28,744 bases of DNA from Planctomycetota bacterium (GCA_023417885.1 JAEZED010000107.1:1-28744), one strand, 5' to 3'; positions 1 to 7,992 are shown, counted from the stretch's first letter. Notes: a model not told the origin generated them from the letters alone. Program-made: numbers and translations.

Positions 1-1
1 G

Positions 2-448
2 ATCGACATCAACGCGTTCATCCCCAAGACCTACGTCGCCAACGACCGCCAGCGGATGGACGTCTACCGCCGGCTGACGCGGTGTACGAGCGTCGAGACG
101 ATCCGCGACCTCCAGCGCGACATCGCCGACGCCTTCGGCCACGAGCCGCCGCGGCAGATGACGATCCTCTACGCCCTCACCGAGCTGCGCCTGCTGGCCA
201 GCCACTTCGGCATCGACAGCATCGTCCGCAAGCCGCCGGACGTGGTGATGACCGTCCGCGACGCCCGCAAGGCCACCGAGGCACTGGCCAAGGCCCCGGG
301 CCGCCTGACCGTCGTGGACGCCCAGACCATCTACTTTCGCCCCCCGGCCGTCTTCATCGAACCCGAACCCCTCCTCCTCACCCTCCGGAACCTGCTGATG
401 AAGGCGTACGAGGCGGAGCGCGAATCCGCGCCCGCCGGCGCGGCCTGA
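2..448 (+). CDS. mfd: Transcription-repair coupling factor Mfd, C-terminal part (5' truncated by window edge)
   Basis: The frame is open from base 2 and ends at TGA 446-448, so only the last ~148 residues are present and the start lies outside the window. The segment opens with IDINAFIPKTYV and continues NDRQRMDVYRRL. This matches the TRCF C-terminal (D7) domain of Mfd, which typically reads like 'IPAYLPEDYIPDERQRLxLYKRL'. Mfd is a DNA translocase that removes stalled RNA polymerase and recruits UvrA; the D7 domain keeps UvrA binding autoinhibited. The helicase motifs are outside the window. The ATG at 56 is an internal methionine, not a start. The next gene begins 11 bp after the stop, so they are probably co-transcribed. 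The family call is strong despite the truncation. Confidence 0.88.
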   Translation: MDINAFIPKTYVANDRQRMDVYRRLTRCTSVETIRDLQRDIADAFGHEPPRQMTILYALTELRLLASHFGIDSIVRKPPDVVMTVRDARKATEALAKAPGRLTVVDAQTIYFRPPAVFIEPEPLLLTLRNLLMKAYEAERESAPAGAA

Positions 449-459
449 GGCGGACGAGG

Positions 460-1233
460 ATGCTCTTCATGAATCTCGACCACCCGACCATCCAGTCCCA
501 ACTGCAACAGGCGCCCTATCCGCTGCTCTTCGTCACCGTTAGCGGGGCGCACCTGTACGGCTTTGCCTCCCCGGACTCGGACTACGACCTGCGCGGCGCA
601 CACATCCTGCCCGCGACTGAACTACTGGGGCTGAAATCGCCCGGGAAAACCGTCGAGGTCATGGACAAGAGCACCGACGTGGAGGTGGACCTCGTCACGC
701 ATGATGTGAAGAAGTTCTTCCTCCTCCTGCTGAAGAACAACGGCTACGTGCTCGAGCAGATCTGTTCGCCGCTGGTGGTCGTTTCCACGCCTGAGTTCGA
801 GGAGCTGCGCGCGCTGGTTCCCGGATGCATCACGAAGAACCACCGCTTCCATTACCTGAGCTTCGCGCGCAACCAGTGGAAGCTGGTCGTCAAAGGGGGT
901 CGGCCCACCGCCAAGGGGCTGCTCTACACCTACCGCGTCCTGCTGGCCGGCATCCACCTGATGCGCACCGGCCGCGTCGAGAGCAACCTCGTCCGTCTCA
1001 ACGAGGAGGCGCGCCTGCCGTACATCGACGAGCTGATCCAGCTCAAGCTGACCGGCCCCGAAAAGCAGGAGGTGCGCGGGCTGAACCTCGAGCGGCACGA
1101 GCGCGAGTTCCTTCGGCTGTCCGCGGAGCTCGAGGCGGCTCGCAAGACGAGTTCTCTCCCCGAGGAGCCGAGCGTGCGGAACGCGCTGGATGACCTGCTC
1201 ATCCGGCTTCGGGTGAAGTCGATGCGCGGCTAA
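460..1233 (+). CDS. RlaP-like nucleotidyltransferase (DNA polymerase beta superfamily)
   Basis: A 257-aa protein of the polymerase-beta-type nucleotidyltransferase superfamily, close in pattern to the RlaP / COG3541 group ('RNA repair pathway DNA polymerase beta family'). The active-site signature is visible: SGAHLYG (28-34), DSDYD (39-43, two metal-binding Asp) and a third acidic residue in VEVDLV (about D77). The usual 'GS' of the motif reads 'GA' here. A helical C-terminal half follows with KGLLYTYRVLLAG near residues 150-162. Start chosen at ATG 460 because GAGG at 447-450 lies 9 nt upstream; ATG 469 is a possible alternative with GACGAGG before it. It follows mfd by 11 bp. The substrate is unknown; RlaP members near RNA-repair genes suggest nucleotide transfer to RNA, but no ligase is seen here. 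Confidence 0.75.
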   Translation: MLFMNLDHPTIQSQLQQAPYPLLFVTVSGAHLYGFASPDSDYDLRGAHILPATELLGLKSPGKTVEVMDKSTDVEVDLVTHDVKKFFLLLLKNNGYVLEQICSPLVVVSTPEFEELRALVPGCITKNHRFHYLSFARNQWKLVVKGGRPTAKGLLYTYRVLLAGIHLMRTGRVESNLVRLNEEARLPYIDELIQLKLTGPEKQEVRGLNLERHEREFLRLSAELEAARKTSSLPEEPSVRNALDDLLIRLRVKSMRG

Positions 1234-1300
1234 GACTCCCCGCCGGCCGCAGGCCTCTCTCAACCTGGACTCGCCTCCTCCAGAACGCCTTGCTCGCTTC

Positions 1301-1334
1301 CTTTGCGTCTGCCTTTGCGACTTTGCGCTTTTGC
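1301..1334. repeat. Short degenerate CTTTGCG word repeat
   Basis: Between two convergent stop codons, CTTTGCG occurs at 1301, 1313 and 1321, followed by CTTTTGC at 1328. On the minus strand this reads as repeated GCAAAG words. The run is too short and irregular to be coding and does not fold into a good terminator. Confidence 0.6.
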
Positions 1335-1357
1335 ATCTCGGGGGGCAGCGTAACCAG

Positions 1358-3007
1358 CTACTCCTGCACACGCCCTTGGCCGCCCACCGCGCCGGCGGGG
1401 CGGGCTTCGCCTTCCTGGCGCTCGCCCGCCGCCACGGGCGTGCGCTGGCCGTAGTGGGCGGGTGAGCCGGCTTCCGGCAGCGACCACTCGATGAAGTCGC
1501 GGATGTGCTGGTTCGACGGGCCCAGGTCCTCGTCGCGCAGGTACATCATGTGCCCGCTCCGGTACGTGTGGAACCGGAACCGGTCCTTCAGCTGCCCCGA
1601 CGGGTCGATGTGCCACATGCTGTACTTGGCGGAGAAGTAATCCGTCCCGCCGTCGTAGTAGCCGGACTGGATCATCACCTTCAGGTAAGGGTTCTGCGCC
1701 ATCGCGCTGCGCAGCTGCTCGCCGGTGCGATCCCCCTCGCGCTCCCAGCCGGGCGTGGGGCCGAAGACGTTGTACGCCAAATCCGTCTCGTACTTCAGCA
1801 CTTCGGCGAGATACATGTTGATCGCCGGGGCGAAGGCGTGGTTCCACGCCGACATCGCCGGGTCGTAGTCGTACCGCTCCCCCGCGGCGTCCCGGTCGAT
1901 TCCCTGGTAGCGGCTGTCCAGCCGGCCGACGGTCAGGCGCTGGTCGCGCAGCAGCTCCTTGCGCCAGCGGTTGATCGGGATCGAAAGGTTGTTGTTCAGC
2001 ACGAACTCGGTGGAAACGCCGGCATAGCGCGCGACCTTCTCGGCGATCTCCTGCCGGCGCTGCTCGTCGATGAATCCGCCGTGCGTGAGCGCCGGCATGT
2101 ATTCCTCCAGCGCGAACGTCTCGACCTCCGGCAGGATCTGCTCCAGGTCGCGCTCCTGGAGATCCTCCGGAAGCTGCCCGAAGTACCACGCCGTGGCGGC
2201 GTAGTGCGGGAGGATCAGCGCATCGCCCACCGGGCCATCCCGCGCGATGCCCAGCCCCGTCGGCGAGACCAGGATCACGCCGTTGAGGTACATCCAGTGC
2301 TCATCCTGGAGCGCGCCCGCCAGCCCGGAGACACGCGTCGTGCCGTAGCTCTCGCCGATCAGGAACTTCGGCGAGCCCCAGCGGCCGTTGTCCTTCACGA
2401 AGCGGCGGATCCACTCCGCGAGGTAGCGCAGGTCGTCGTTCACGCCGAAGAACTGCCCGGTGTCCACCCCTTCCTTGGCGCGCGAGAAGGCGGTGTTCAC
2501 CGGGTTGACGTAGACGATGTCCGTCACGTCCAGGATCGAGTGCGGGTTCGCTTCGTACCCGTACGGCTGCACGGGGAATCCCTCGTCATCCACGTTCAGT
2601 CGATACGGGCCGGTGTAGCCGATGTGCATCCAGACCGAAGCCGACCCCGGTCCGCCGTTGAACGAGATCGTCAGGGGGCGGCTCGCCTTGTCCTCGACGT
2701 CCGTCCGCTCGTAGTAGACGTAGAAGAGCGAGGCGATCGGCTTGCCCTCGCGGTCGTAGACCGGCTGTGTCCCCGCGGTGGCGCGGTAGGGCACCTCCTG
2801 CCCGCGAATCGTGGCGGTGTGCTCGGTGGTGACGGCCGTCTGCCCCGGCGTGACGATCGCCGGCACGTCGTTGATCGACCGTGCCTCGGCGCGCCGTGTC
2901 GCCGCATCCTGTGCCGCCGCGGGAAGCGCCGCGGGAAAGGACAACGCCCCGCCCGCGATCATGAGCGCTGCGAGGCGGGAAGCTCCGCCGAACGTGCGAA
3001 ATGACAT
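1358..3007 (-). CDS. Secreted S10-family-like serine carboxypeptidase
   Basis: A 549-aa exported alpha/beta-hydrolase of the peptidase S10 (serine carboxypeptidase) type. Residues 1-33 form a signal peptide: positive start, hydrophobic core LAALMIAGGAL, then AAAQ. The oxyanion-hole motif NGGPG is at 117-121, the nucleophile elbow GESYG has Ser220, and the putative acid Asp452 lies in SGYYDGGTD. The catalytic His486 is in RSGHMMY. All three triad residues are present, so it should be active, releasing C-terminal residues from peptides in the periplasm or outside the cell. The C-terminal ~30 residues are low-complexity (Ala, Gly, Glu, Arg). Start ATG 3007 has AAGGGAT about 8 nt upstream. A promoter candidate lies at 3067-3094. 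The membrane-protein gene upstream on the same strand is 119 bp away, so co-transcription is unproven. Confidence 0.88.
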   Translation of the reverse strand: MSFRTFGGASRLAALMIAGGALSFPAALPAAAQDAATRRAEARSINDVPAIVTPGQTAVTTEHTATIRGQEVPYRATAGTQPVYDREGKPIASLFYVYYERTDVEDKASRPLTISFNGGPGSASVWMHIGYTGPYRLNVDDEGFPVQPYGYEANPHSILDVTDIVYVNPVNTAFSRAKEGVDTGQFFGVNDDLRYLAEWIRRFVKDNGRWGSPKFLIGESYGTTRVSGLAGALQDEHWMYLNGVILVSPTGLGIARDGPVGDALILPHYAATAWYFGQLPEDLQERDLEQILPEVETFALEEYMPALTHGGFIDEQRRQEIAEKVARYAGVSTEFVLNNNLSIPINRWRKELLRDQRLTVGRLDSRYQGIDRDAAGERYDYDPAMSAWNHAFAPAINMYLAEVLKYETDLAYNVFGPTPGWEREGDRTGEQLRSAMAQNPYLKVMIQSGYYDGGTDYFSAKYSMWHIDPSGQLKDRFRFHTYRSGHMMYLRDEDLGPSNQHIRDFIEWSLPEAGSPAHYGQRTPVAAGERQEGEARPAGAVGGQGRVQE

Positions 3008-3066
3008 GGATGATCCCTTCGATGCCGGCCCGGTTTCGCCGCGGCGGGCGCCGCGGGCGCCTCAAG

Positions 3067-3094
3067 AGAATACCGGAAGCCGTCGCCGTCGCAA
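3067..3094 (-). promoter_or_regulatory. Candidate sigma70-type promoter for the S10 carboxypeptidase
   Basis: Read on the minus strand, TTGCGA (3094-3089) is followed after 16 bp by TATTCT (3072-3067). This places transcription about 50-60 nt before the ATG at 3007. It is one of few AT-rich hexamers in this GC-rich gap. Inferred from motif match only. Confidence 0.4.
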
Positions 3095-3126
3095 CGCGGG
3101 CGCGCCGGCCGGGGGATCGCTCATTG

Positions 3127-3729
3127 TCACGGCACCGGCACCGGCGGGGGCACAACCGGATTTCCCCGCCCGGCTTCCCGGTTCGTGTCGTAGGCGAGAT
3201 AGAAGAAGGTGGCGGCGTAGACGACGCCGGTGGAGAGCGGCACGAGCGAGAAGCGGTAAGCCGGCAGCGCGTACCACAGCACCACCGCCGACAGCACGCG
3301 GACGATCGCGTGCGTGCTGAAGGCGCCCGTCCGGCCGTACATCCAGCCGATCATCGGCCAGTGCATGGTCATGCCGATCGACAGGCCCAGCGGCACGAGG
3401 TCCTTCTGGGAGTGGAATGCCGGGATGGAGAAGCCGAAGCAGAGCATCACCGGCAGGAGCGTCGGGAAGGTCATCGAGTCGAGCGGCGACTTGACGAACA
3501 TGTTCGCCCGCAGCGGCTTCTGGAGCGCGATTGCCAGCGGAAAGATAGCGCCGCTGGTGATGAAGGCCAGCATGCACCAGGCATTTGGCCTGAGATAAAA
3601 CCCGGCCACGCCCAGGGCCAGCCAGTAGATGGCCCCGGCGGCGGGGGCGGAGATGCCGGCTCGGGCGGCGAGAAACAACCGTCGCTGCTCGGCCCGGAGG
3701 AGTTCGACGTCCAGGGGCTGCGAGGTCAT
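3127..3729 (-). CDS. Integral membrane protein, DUF7010-like
   Basis: A 200-aa polytopic membrane protein with a short cytoplasmic-looking start (TSQPLDVELLRAEQRRL) and about six hydrophobic segments. Visible segments include AAGAIYWLALGVAGFYL, WCMLAFITSGAIFPLAIAL, LLPVMLCFGFSIPAF and VLSAVVLWYALPAY. The pattern (hydrophobic hairpin, 'SGAIFPLAIALQKPLRANMF', then 'HWPMIGWMYG') resembles the uncharacterised DUF7010 family; that assignment is from memory of the pattern. Start taken at ATG 3729. An in-frame ATG at 3753 is possible but overlaps a TAGGAT hexamer (3757-3752) that looks like a -10 box. Divergent from the proline gene at 3905. No function can be given. Confidence 0.6.
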   Translation of the reverse strand: MTSQPLDVELLRAEQRRLFLAARAGISAPAAGAIYWLALGVAGFYLRPNAWCMLAFITSGAIFPLAIALQKPLRANMFVKSPLDSMTFPTLLPVMLCFGFSIPAFHSQKDLVPLGLSIGMTMHWPMIGWMYGRTGAFSTHAIVRVLSAVVLWYALPAYRFSLVPLSTGVVYAATFFYLAYDTNREAGRGNPVVPPPVPVP

Positions 3730-3890
3730 GTCGGTCGAGGTTAAGGAAGTCATCCTACCGACGCAAAGCGCGATCGCCTTCCCCCGGCTGCCATTCCATC
3801 CCGAAGCCGGCGTGCGTCCTGCCTGCGCTGCTCCCCCGGAGCGTGGGACGGCCCCGCGCGGCCGTGCGATCTTCGCGACCGGAAAGGGCA

Positions 3891-3904
3891 TAAAGTAGCG
3901 TCCC
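3891..3904 (+). promoter_or_regulatory. -10-like hexamer immediately before the proline gene start (leaderless candidate)
   Basis: TAAAGT at 3891-3896 is followed by 8 nt and then ATG 3905. No Shine-Dalgarno lies at normal spacing (a GGAAAGG is 17 nt away). A -10 box this close would put the first transcribed base at or near the start codon. No convincing -35 is seen. Confidence 0.4.
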
Positions 3905-6900
3905 ATGGCCCTCTTCTTCCGTTCGAAGCGCAAGCGTCCCGTTCCCGCGACCCAGGCCGGCGCCGGCCGACTCGCCGCCCTCGGCGGGGATGTCGAGGCG
4001 CGGGCCCAGGAACTGGGCCGGGAGGTCCTGGCCGAAGCCCGCGGCAACAAGAGCGGCCTGCTTTCCCGGGCCTTCTGGTCGGACAAGCTGATGGACTGGA
4101 GCATGAAGGATGAGGCCTTCAAGGTCCAGCTCTTCCGCTTCGTCGATGCCTACCCCATGCTCACCACGCCGGAGGCGGTCCATGACCACCTCGTGGATTA
4201 CCTCACCCAGCCGGGCGTCACCCCGCCCCCGGGACTGGGGCTGGGGCTGAAGGCGGGCGGCGTGGCCAAGGGGATGCTCGCCAGGACCATGAGCGGGCAG
4301 ATCACCGGGATGGCGGAGAAGTTCATCGCGGGCACCGACGCCGAGTCCGCCGTCCCCAAGCTGCGCAAGCTCTGGGATCGCGGGATGACCTTCAGCGTTG
4401 ATCTGCTCGGTGAGGCGTGCGTCAGCGACAAGGAGGCGGACGAGTACCAGGCCAAGTACCTCGACCTCGTCGACAACCTCCCGAAGTGGGTGAACGACTG
4501 GCCCGCCAACCCCGTGCTGGAGAGCGACCACCTCGGCGCGATCCCCCGGACGAACGTCTCGATCAAGGTCAGTTCGCTCTCGGCGCGGACGGACCCGATC
4601 GCCTTCGAGCGCACCATCGCCGCGAGCATGGAGCGGATCGTCCCGATCCTGAAGGCCGCCGCCGCCAAGGGGGTCTTCATCAACTTCGACATGGAGGCCT
4701 TCGCGACGAAGGACCTCACGCTGGAGCTCTTCAAGCGCTGCTGCGAGGCCGTGGAGTTCGAGGCGGGGCTGGCGATGCAGGCCTACCTCAGGAGCGGGGA
4801 CGACGACGCGCGGAACATCATCGAGTGGTCGCAGCGCACCGGGCGCCAGGTGACGGTGCGCCTCGTGAAGGGGGCCTACTGGGACTACGAGACGATCCAC
4901 GCCGAGCAGATGGGCTGGCCGGTGCCGGTCTGGAGCCGCAAGCATGAGACCGACGCCTGCTTCGAGCGCATGAGTCAGCTGTTCATCGACAGCACGCCGA
5001 CCGGCAAGGGGCAGGGGGGCGTGAAGCTGGCGCTGGGCAGCCACAACGTGCGCAGCATCGCCGTCGCCCTGGCTCACCTCGAGAAGGCGGGCCTCCCGCA
5101 GAACGCGCTGGAGCTCCAGATGCTCCACGGCATGGCCGATCCCCTCAAGGAGGCCGCCGCCGATCGCGGGCTGCGCCTGCGCGAGTATGTGCCGGTCGGC
5201 GAGATGGTGCCGGGCATGGCCTACCTCGTGCGCCGGCTGCTGGAGAACACGAGCAACGAGAGCTGGCTGAAGGCGGGCTTCCTCGACGACGCCAGCCCCG
5301 AGGAGCTGCTGAAGTCCCCGCATGGCGGCACCGGCGCCTCCCGGGTGTCCGCCGCGGCCAACGGCGATCCCGGACACAGTTCAGGCGCCGGCGCCACGCA
5401 AGACCTGGGCGCCCTCGCCCAGCGCCACAAGCTCACGCCCGCGGTGAACGGCGTCGGCGACGGCCGCCCGTTCTTCACCGAGCCCATGCGCGATTTCGCG
5501 GATGGCCAGGCGCGCCAGGCGTTCGCCGCCGCCGTCGCCAGCGGGCGCATCCAGGCCGTCGCCAATGACGGGACGGTCGAGCAGGCCAATCGCATGCTGG
5601 AGACGGCGGCGGGGGCCTTTCCCCGCTGGCGCGACACCGACCCGCGCGAGCGGGCGAACATGCTCGCGAAGGCGGCGGCCATCATGCGCCGCCGCCGAGA
5701 CGAGATCAGCGCCATCTGCCTCCGCGAGAACGGCAAGGACTGGCGCAACGCCGACGCCGACGTCTGCGAGGCGATCGACTTCTGCGAGTACTACGCCCGG
5801 ATGGCGGTGCCCCTCTTCGAGCCGACGCGGCTTGGGAAGTTCGTCGGCGAGCAGAACGACGTCTGGTACCAGCCGCGTGGCGTGGCGGCGGTCATCAGCC
5901 CGTGGAACTTCCCGATCGCCATCGCCTGCGGGATGGTGACGGCGGCGCTGGTCACGGGAAACACGGTCATCCTCAAGCCCGCGGAGCAGACGCCCTACAT
6001 CGCGAAGGTGCTGTGCGAGATCCTGTGGGAGGCGGGCGTGCCGCGCGACGTGCTGCACTACATCGCCGCGCCCGGCGAGACGGTCGGCGCCCACCTGGTA
6101 CGCGACCCGCGCGTGGCGGTCATCGCCTTCACCGGCAGCAAGGCGGTGGGCCTGGACATCGTGCAGGCCGCCGGCGTGACGCCGGAGAGCCAGTGGCACG
6201 TGAAGAAGGTGATCAGCGAGATGGGGGGCAAGAACGCGATCATCATCGACGCCTCCGCCGACCTCGACGAGGCGGTGGTGGGCGTGCGCGACAGCGCCTT
6301 CGGCTTCCAGGGGCAGAAGTGCAGCGCGTGCAGCCGGGCGGTCGTGGTCGAAAGCGCCCATGACGCGTTCCTCGGCCGGCTGATCGAGGCGACGCGCTCG
6401 CTGGTGATCGGCGACCCGGCCGATCCGTCGACCGACGTCGGCCCGGTCATCGACGAGCAGGCCGCGGCGAACATCCGGCGCTACATCGAGATCGGGAAGC
6501 AGGAGGCGAAACTGGAGATCGGCATGGACGCGCCCGCGGGCCTCGCGGAGAAGGTCGGCAAGCCGTTCGTCGGCCCGCACATCTTCAGCGGCGTGCGGCC
6601 GGAGCATCGCATCGCGCAGGAGGAGATCTTCGGCCCGGTGCTGAGCGTCATCCGGGTGAAGGACTTCGACGAGGCCCTGAAGGTCGCCAACCACCATCCC
6701 TACAAGCTGACCGGCGGCGTCTTCTCGCGCAAGCCCAGCCACCTCGAGCGCGCCCGGCGCGAGTTCCGCGTCGGCAACCTCTACCTGAACCGCGGCATCC
6801 CCGGCGCGCTGGTCGGCCGCCAGCCGTTCGGCGGATTCGACATGTCGGGCGTCGGCAGCAAGGCCGGCGGGGCGGACTACCTCCTCCAGTTCGTCGAGCC

Positions 6901-7012
6901 GCGCGCCTGCACCGAGAACACCATGCGGCGCGGCTTCGCCCCGGGCCTCTTCGACGCCGGCTCCCCGATGGCCATGCAGTCGGCGACCGCGGAGACGGCG
7001 GGGGGTTTCTGA
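3905..7012 (+). CDS. putA: Bifunctional proline dehydrogenase / L-glutamate gamma-semialdehyde dehydrogenase
   Basis: A 1035-aa two-domain enzyme that oxidises proline to P5C with FAD and then P5C to glutamate with NAD+. Residues ~1-470 are the proline dehydrogenase domain; late-domain motifs are LREYVPVGEMV and YLVRRLLENTSNES (Arg443/444 region, substrate carboxylate binding). A low-complexity linker (about 475-510, HGGTGASRVSAAANG) leads to the aldehyde dehydrogenase domain, about 515-1015. That domain shows ISPWNFPIAIA, FTGSKAVG, general base Glu772 in ISEMGGKN, catalytic Cys806 in FQGQKCSAC, and EEIFGPVL. The Glu-Cys spacing of 34 is the family norm. No ribbon-helix-helix DNA-binding domain precedes the dehydrogenase, so this is the short PutA form without a repressor function. 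The TGA at 7010-7012 falls inside a direct repeat shared with the next gene's start. Confidence 0.94.
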   Translation: MALFFRSKRKRPVPATQAGAGRLAALGGDVEARAQELGREVLAEARGNKSGLLSRAFWSDKLMDWSMKDEAFKVQLFRFVDAYPMLTTPEAVHDHLVDYLTQPGVTPPPGLGLGLKAGGVAKGMLARTMSGQITGMAEKFIAGTDAESAVPKLRKLWDRGMTFSVDLLGEACVSDKEADEYQAKYLDLVDNLPKWVNDWPANPVLESDHLGAIPRTNVSIKVSSLSARTDPIAFERTIAASMERIVPILKAAAAKGVFINFDMEAFATKDLTLELFKRCCEAVEFEAGLAMQAYLRSGDDDARNIIEWSQRTGRQVTVRLVKGAYWDYETIHAEQMGWPVPVWSRKHETDACFERMSQLFIDSTPTGKGQGGVKLALGSHNVRSIAVALAHLEKAGLPQNALELQMLHGMADPLKEAAADRGLRLREYVPVGEMVPGMAYLVRRLLENTSNESWLKAGFLDDASPEELLKSPHGGTGASRVSAAANGDPGHSSGAGATQDLGALAQRHKLTPAVNGVGDGRPFFTEPMRDFADGQARQAFAAAVASGRIQAVANDGTVEQANRMLETAAGAFPRWRDTDPRERANMLAKAAAIMRRRRDEISAICLRENGKDWRNADADVCEAIDFCEYYARMAVPLFEPTRLGKFVGEQNDVWYQPRGVAAVISPWNFPIAIACGMVTAALVTGNTVILKPAEQTPYIAKVLCEILWEAGVPRDVLHYIAAPGETVGAHLVRDPRVAVIAFTGSKAVGLDIVQAAGVTPESQWHVKKVISEMGGKNAIIIDASADLDEAVVGVRDSAFGFQGQKCSACSRAVVVESAHDAFLGRLIEATRSLVIGDPADPSTDVGPVIDEQAAANIRRYIEIGKQEAKLEIGMDAPAGLAEKVGKPFVGPHIFSGVRPEHRIAQEEIFGPVLSVIRVKDFDEALKVANHHPYKLTGGVFSRKPSHLERARREFRVGNLYLNRGIPGALVGRQPFGGFDMSGVGSKAGGADYLLQFVEPRACTENTMRRGFAPGLFDAGSPMAMQSATAETAGGF

Positions 7013-7036
7013 CGAGAACCCGGCCGGAACACCTTC
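7008..7036 (+). repeat. 29-bp imperfect direct repeat, copy 1 (contains the putA stop)
   Basis: Pattern TCTGA-Y-GAGAACCCGGCC-(4 nt)-CACCTTC. Copy 2 is at 7480-7508, exactly 472 bp away, with 25 of 29 positions identical. This copy contains the putA stop codon TGA (7010-7012). The two copies bound the segment carrying the 21-bp array. Confidence 0.75.
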
Positions 7037-7192
7037 CAGATCTCCCCGCCGGCAGCACGCGACTGGAGCTCGAGGTATCCACGCACGTGCAGCGGGGCGA
7101 GCGTCACTGGTGAACGCGCGGCGGCGCGAAGGCACGGGTCGTCGCGAGACGGCGTGGCGGCGGCCACCGCCGCCAGCCGACCGGAAGCGCCC

Positions 7193-7461
7193 AGTTCCGG
7201 AGCAAAACCAAGCAGTTTCGGTCCGAAACTAGACAGTTCTGCTCCGGAACTAACCAGTTTCGCTCCGGAACTGATTAGTTTTGCATCGGAACTGCCTAGT
7301 TTTGCTGCAGAACTGTCCAGTTATGCTCCGGAACTAACCAATTTTGCTCCGGAACCAGCTAGTTATGCTCTGGAACTGGTTAGTCTTGTTCCAGAACTAG
7401 CTAGTTCTGCTCCGGAACTGCTTAGTTTTGCGCCGGAACTAGCTAGTTTTGCTCACGGGAC
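7193..7461 (+). repeat. 21-bp degenerate tandem repeat array, 13 units
   Basis: Thirteen units follow a strict 21-bp period; unit starts are 7193, 7214, 7235, 7256, 7277, 7298, 7319, 7340, 7361, 7382, 7403, 7424 and 7445. The consensus of each 17-bp core is AGTTTTGCTCCGGAACT, then four variable bases. The ends AGTT and AACT are inverted, so each core is a 4+9+4 palindrome and each junction is AACT-RNYY-AGTT. In the first unit the middle 9 bp read CCGGAGCAA, the reverse complement of the consensus TTGCTCCGG. The last unit has decayed. The plus frame starting at each AGT stays open and would encode the heptad SFAPELx. The array is much less GC-rich than its surroundings. This is neither a CRISPR (no spacers of normal length) nor a recognised family. 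Confidence 0.9.
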
Positions 7462-7479
7462 GGAACAGCTCGGTATCGC

Positions 7480-7508
7480 TCTGATGAGAACCCGGCCAGG
7501 GCACCTTC
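7480..7508 (+). repeat. 29-bp imperfect direct repeat, copy 2 (contains a gene start)
   Basis: Second copy of the TCTGA-Y-GAGAACCCGGCC repeat. Here the variable base is T, which creates the ATG (7484) used by the downstream lipoprotein-like gene. In copy 1 the same base is C, so no start codon exists there. Confidence 0.75.
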
Positions 7509-7957
7509 TCGGACTTTCCGCCATCGCGCGTGGCGCAGCGGCCGGCGTGGTGCTGACCCTGCTTGCCCTGGCGACGCTGGGGTGCGACCCCTCCTTCAAC
7601 CAGCGCCTCGTCGTGCGGGAGCAGGCGCTGGAGAGCGCGAGTCCGGCACGCCAGGAAAGGCTCATGGCTCTCACGGAGGTCGTCGACGAGTTCGCGACTG
7701 CGAACGGCTTCGAGCGTGAGCAGCAGGCGGAGACCGGCGAGGTGCATCGCGTGTGGACGCGCAGCACGCGACCGGGGTCCGGGGCGTACACGCACATGTC
7801 GATCGCGGTGGTCGGCGACGGACGACACGACCCCTGGGTCAGGATGAGCGAGTCTCTCGCGCGCCGGGAGAACCCATGGATGCGCGACACTCGTCTGCGC
7901 CTTTCTGAGCGGCTCAAGGAGCGCTTCGGAGACGATGCCGTTGAAGTGAAGCGATAG
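7484..7957 (+). CDS. Small putative lipoprotein of unknown function
   Basis: 157 aa, not recognised. The N-terminus MRTRPGHLLG is followed by a hydrophobic stretch (GAAAGVVLTLLALA) and ATLGC-DP, giving a lipobox-like Cys34, though Thr at -3 is not typical. The mature part is charged and soluble (DEFATANGFEREQQ; SRRENPW-type Arg/Glu segments near the end). Start ATG 7484 is preferred because it places the membrane segment near the N-terminus. The same frame extends up to a GTG at 7154 and would add about ten heptads encoded by the 21-bp array; that extension would bury the signal segment and is less likely. No clear Shine-Dalgarno precedes 7484. Envelope location is inferred. Confidence 0.55.
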   Translation: MRTRPGHLLGLSAIARGAAAGVVLTLLALATLGCDPSFNQRLVVREQALESASPARQERLMALTEVVDEFATANGFEREQQAETGEVHRVWTRSTRPGSGAYTHMSIAVVGDGRHDPWVRMSESLARRENPWMRDTRLRLSERLKERFGDDAVEVKR

Positions 7958-7992
7958 TGCTTCGCCGTCGGTCGCGGCGGGGCGGGCCGTGG

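Noticed and set aside
7030..7110. Minus-strand stretch GYLELQSRAAGGE resembling the end of a DUF1080 protein (pseudogene remnant)
   Set aside because: The resemblance is limited to a few residues and the frame overlaps the end of putA; not enough to call a remnant.
7193..7461. 21-bp array as a CRISPR
   Set aside because: Variable parts are only 4 bp, repeats are degenerate at many positions, and no cas genes are present.
7154..7483. N-terminal extension of the lipoprotein-like gene through the 21-bp array from GTG 7154
   Set aside because: The frame is open, but the extension would place about 110 residues before a clear signal-like segment and has no ribosome binding site. Kept only as an alternative.
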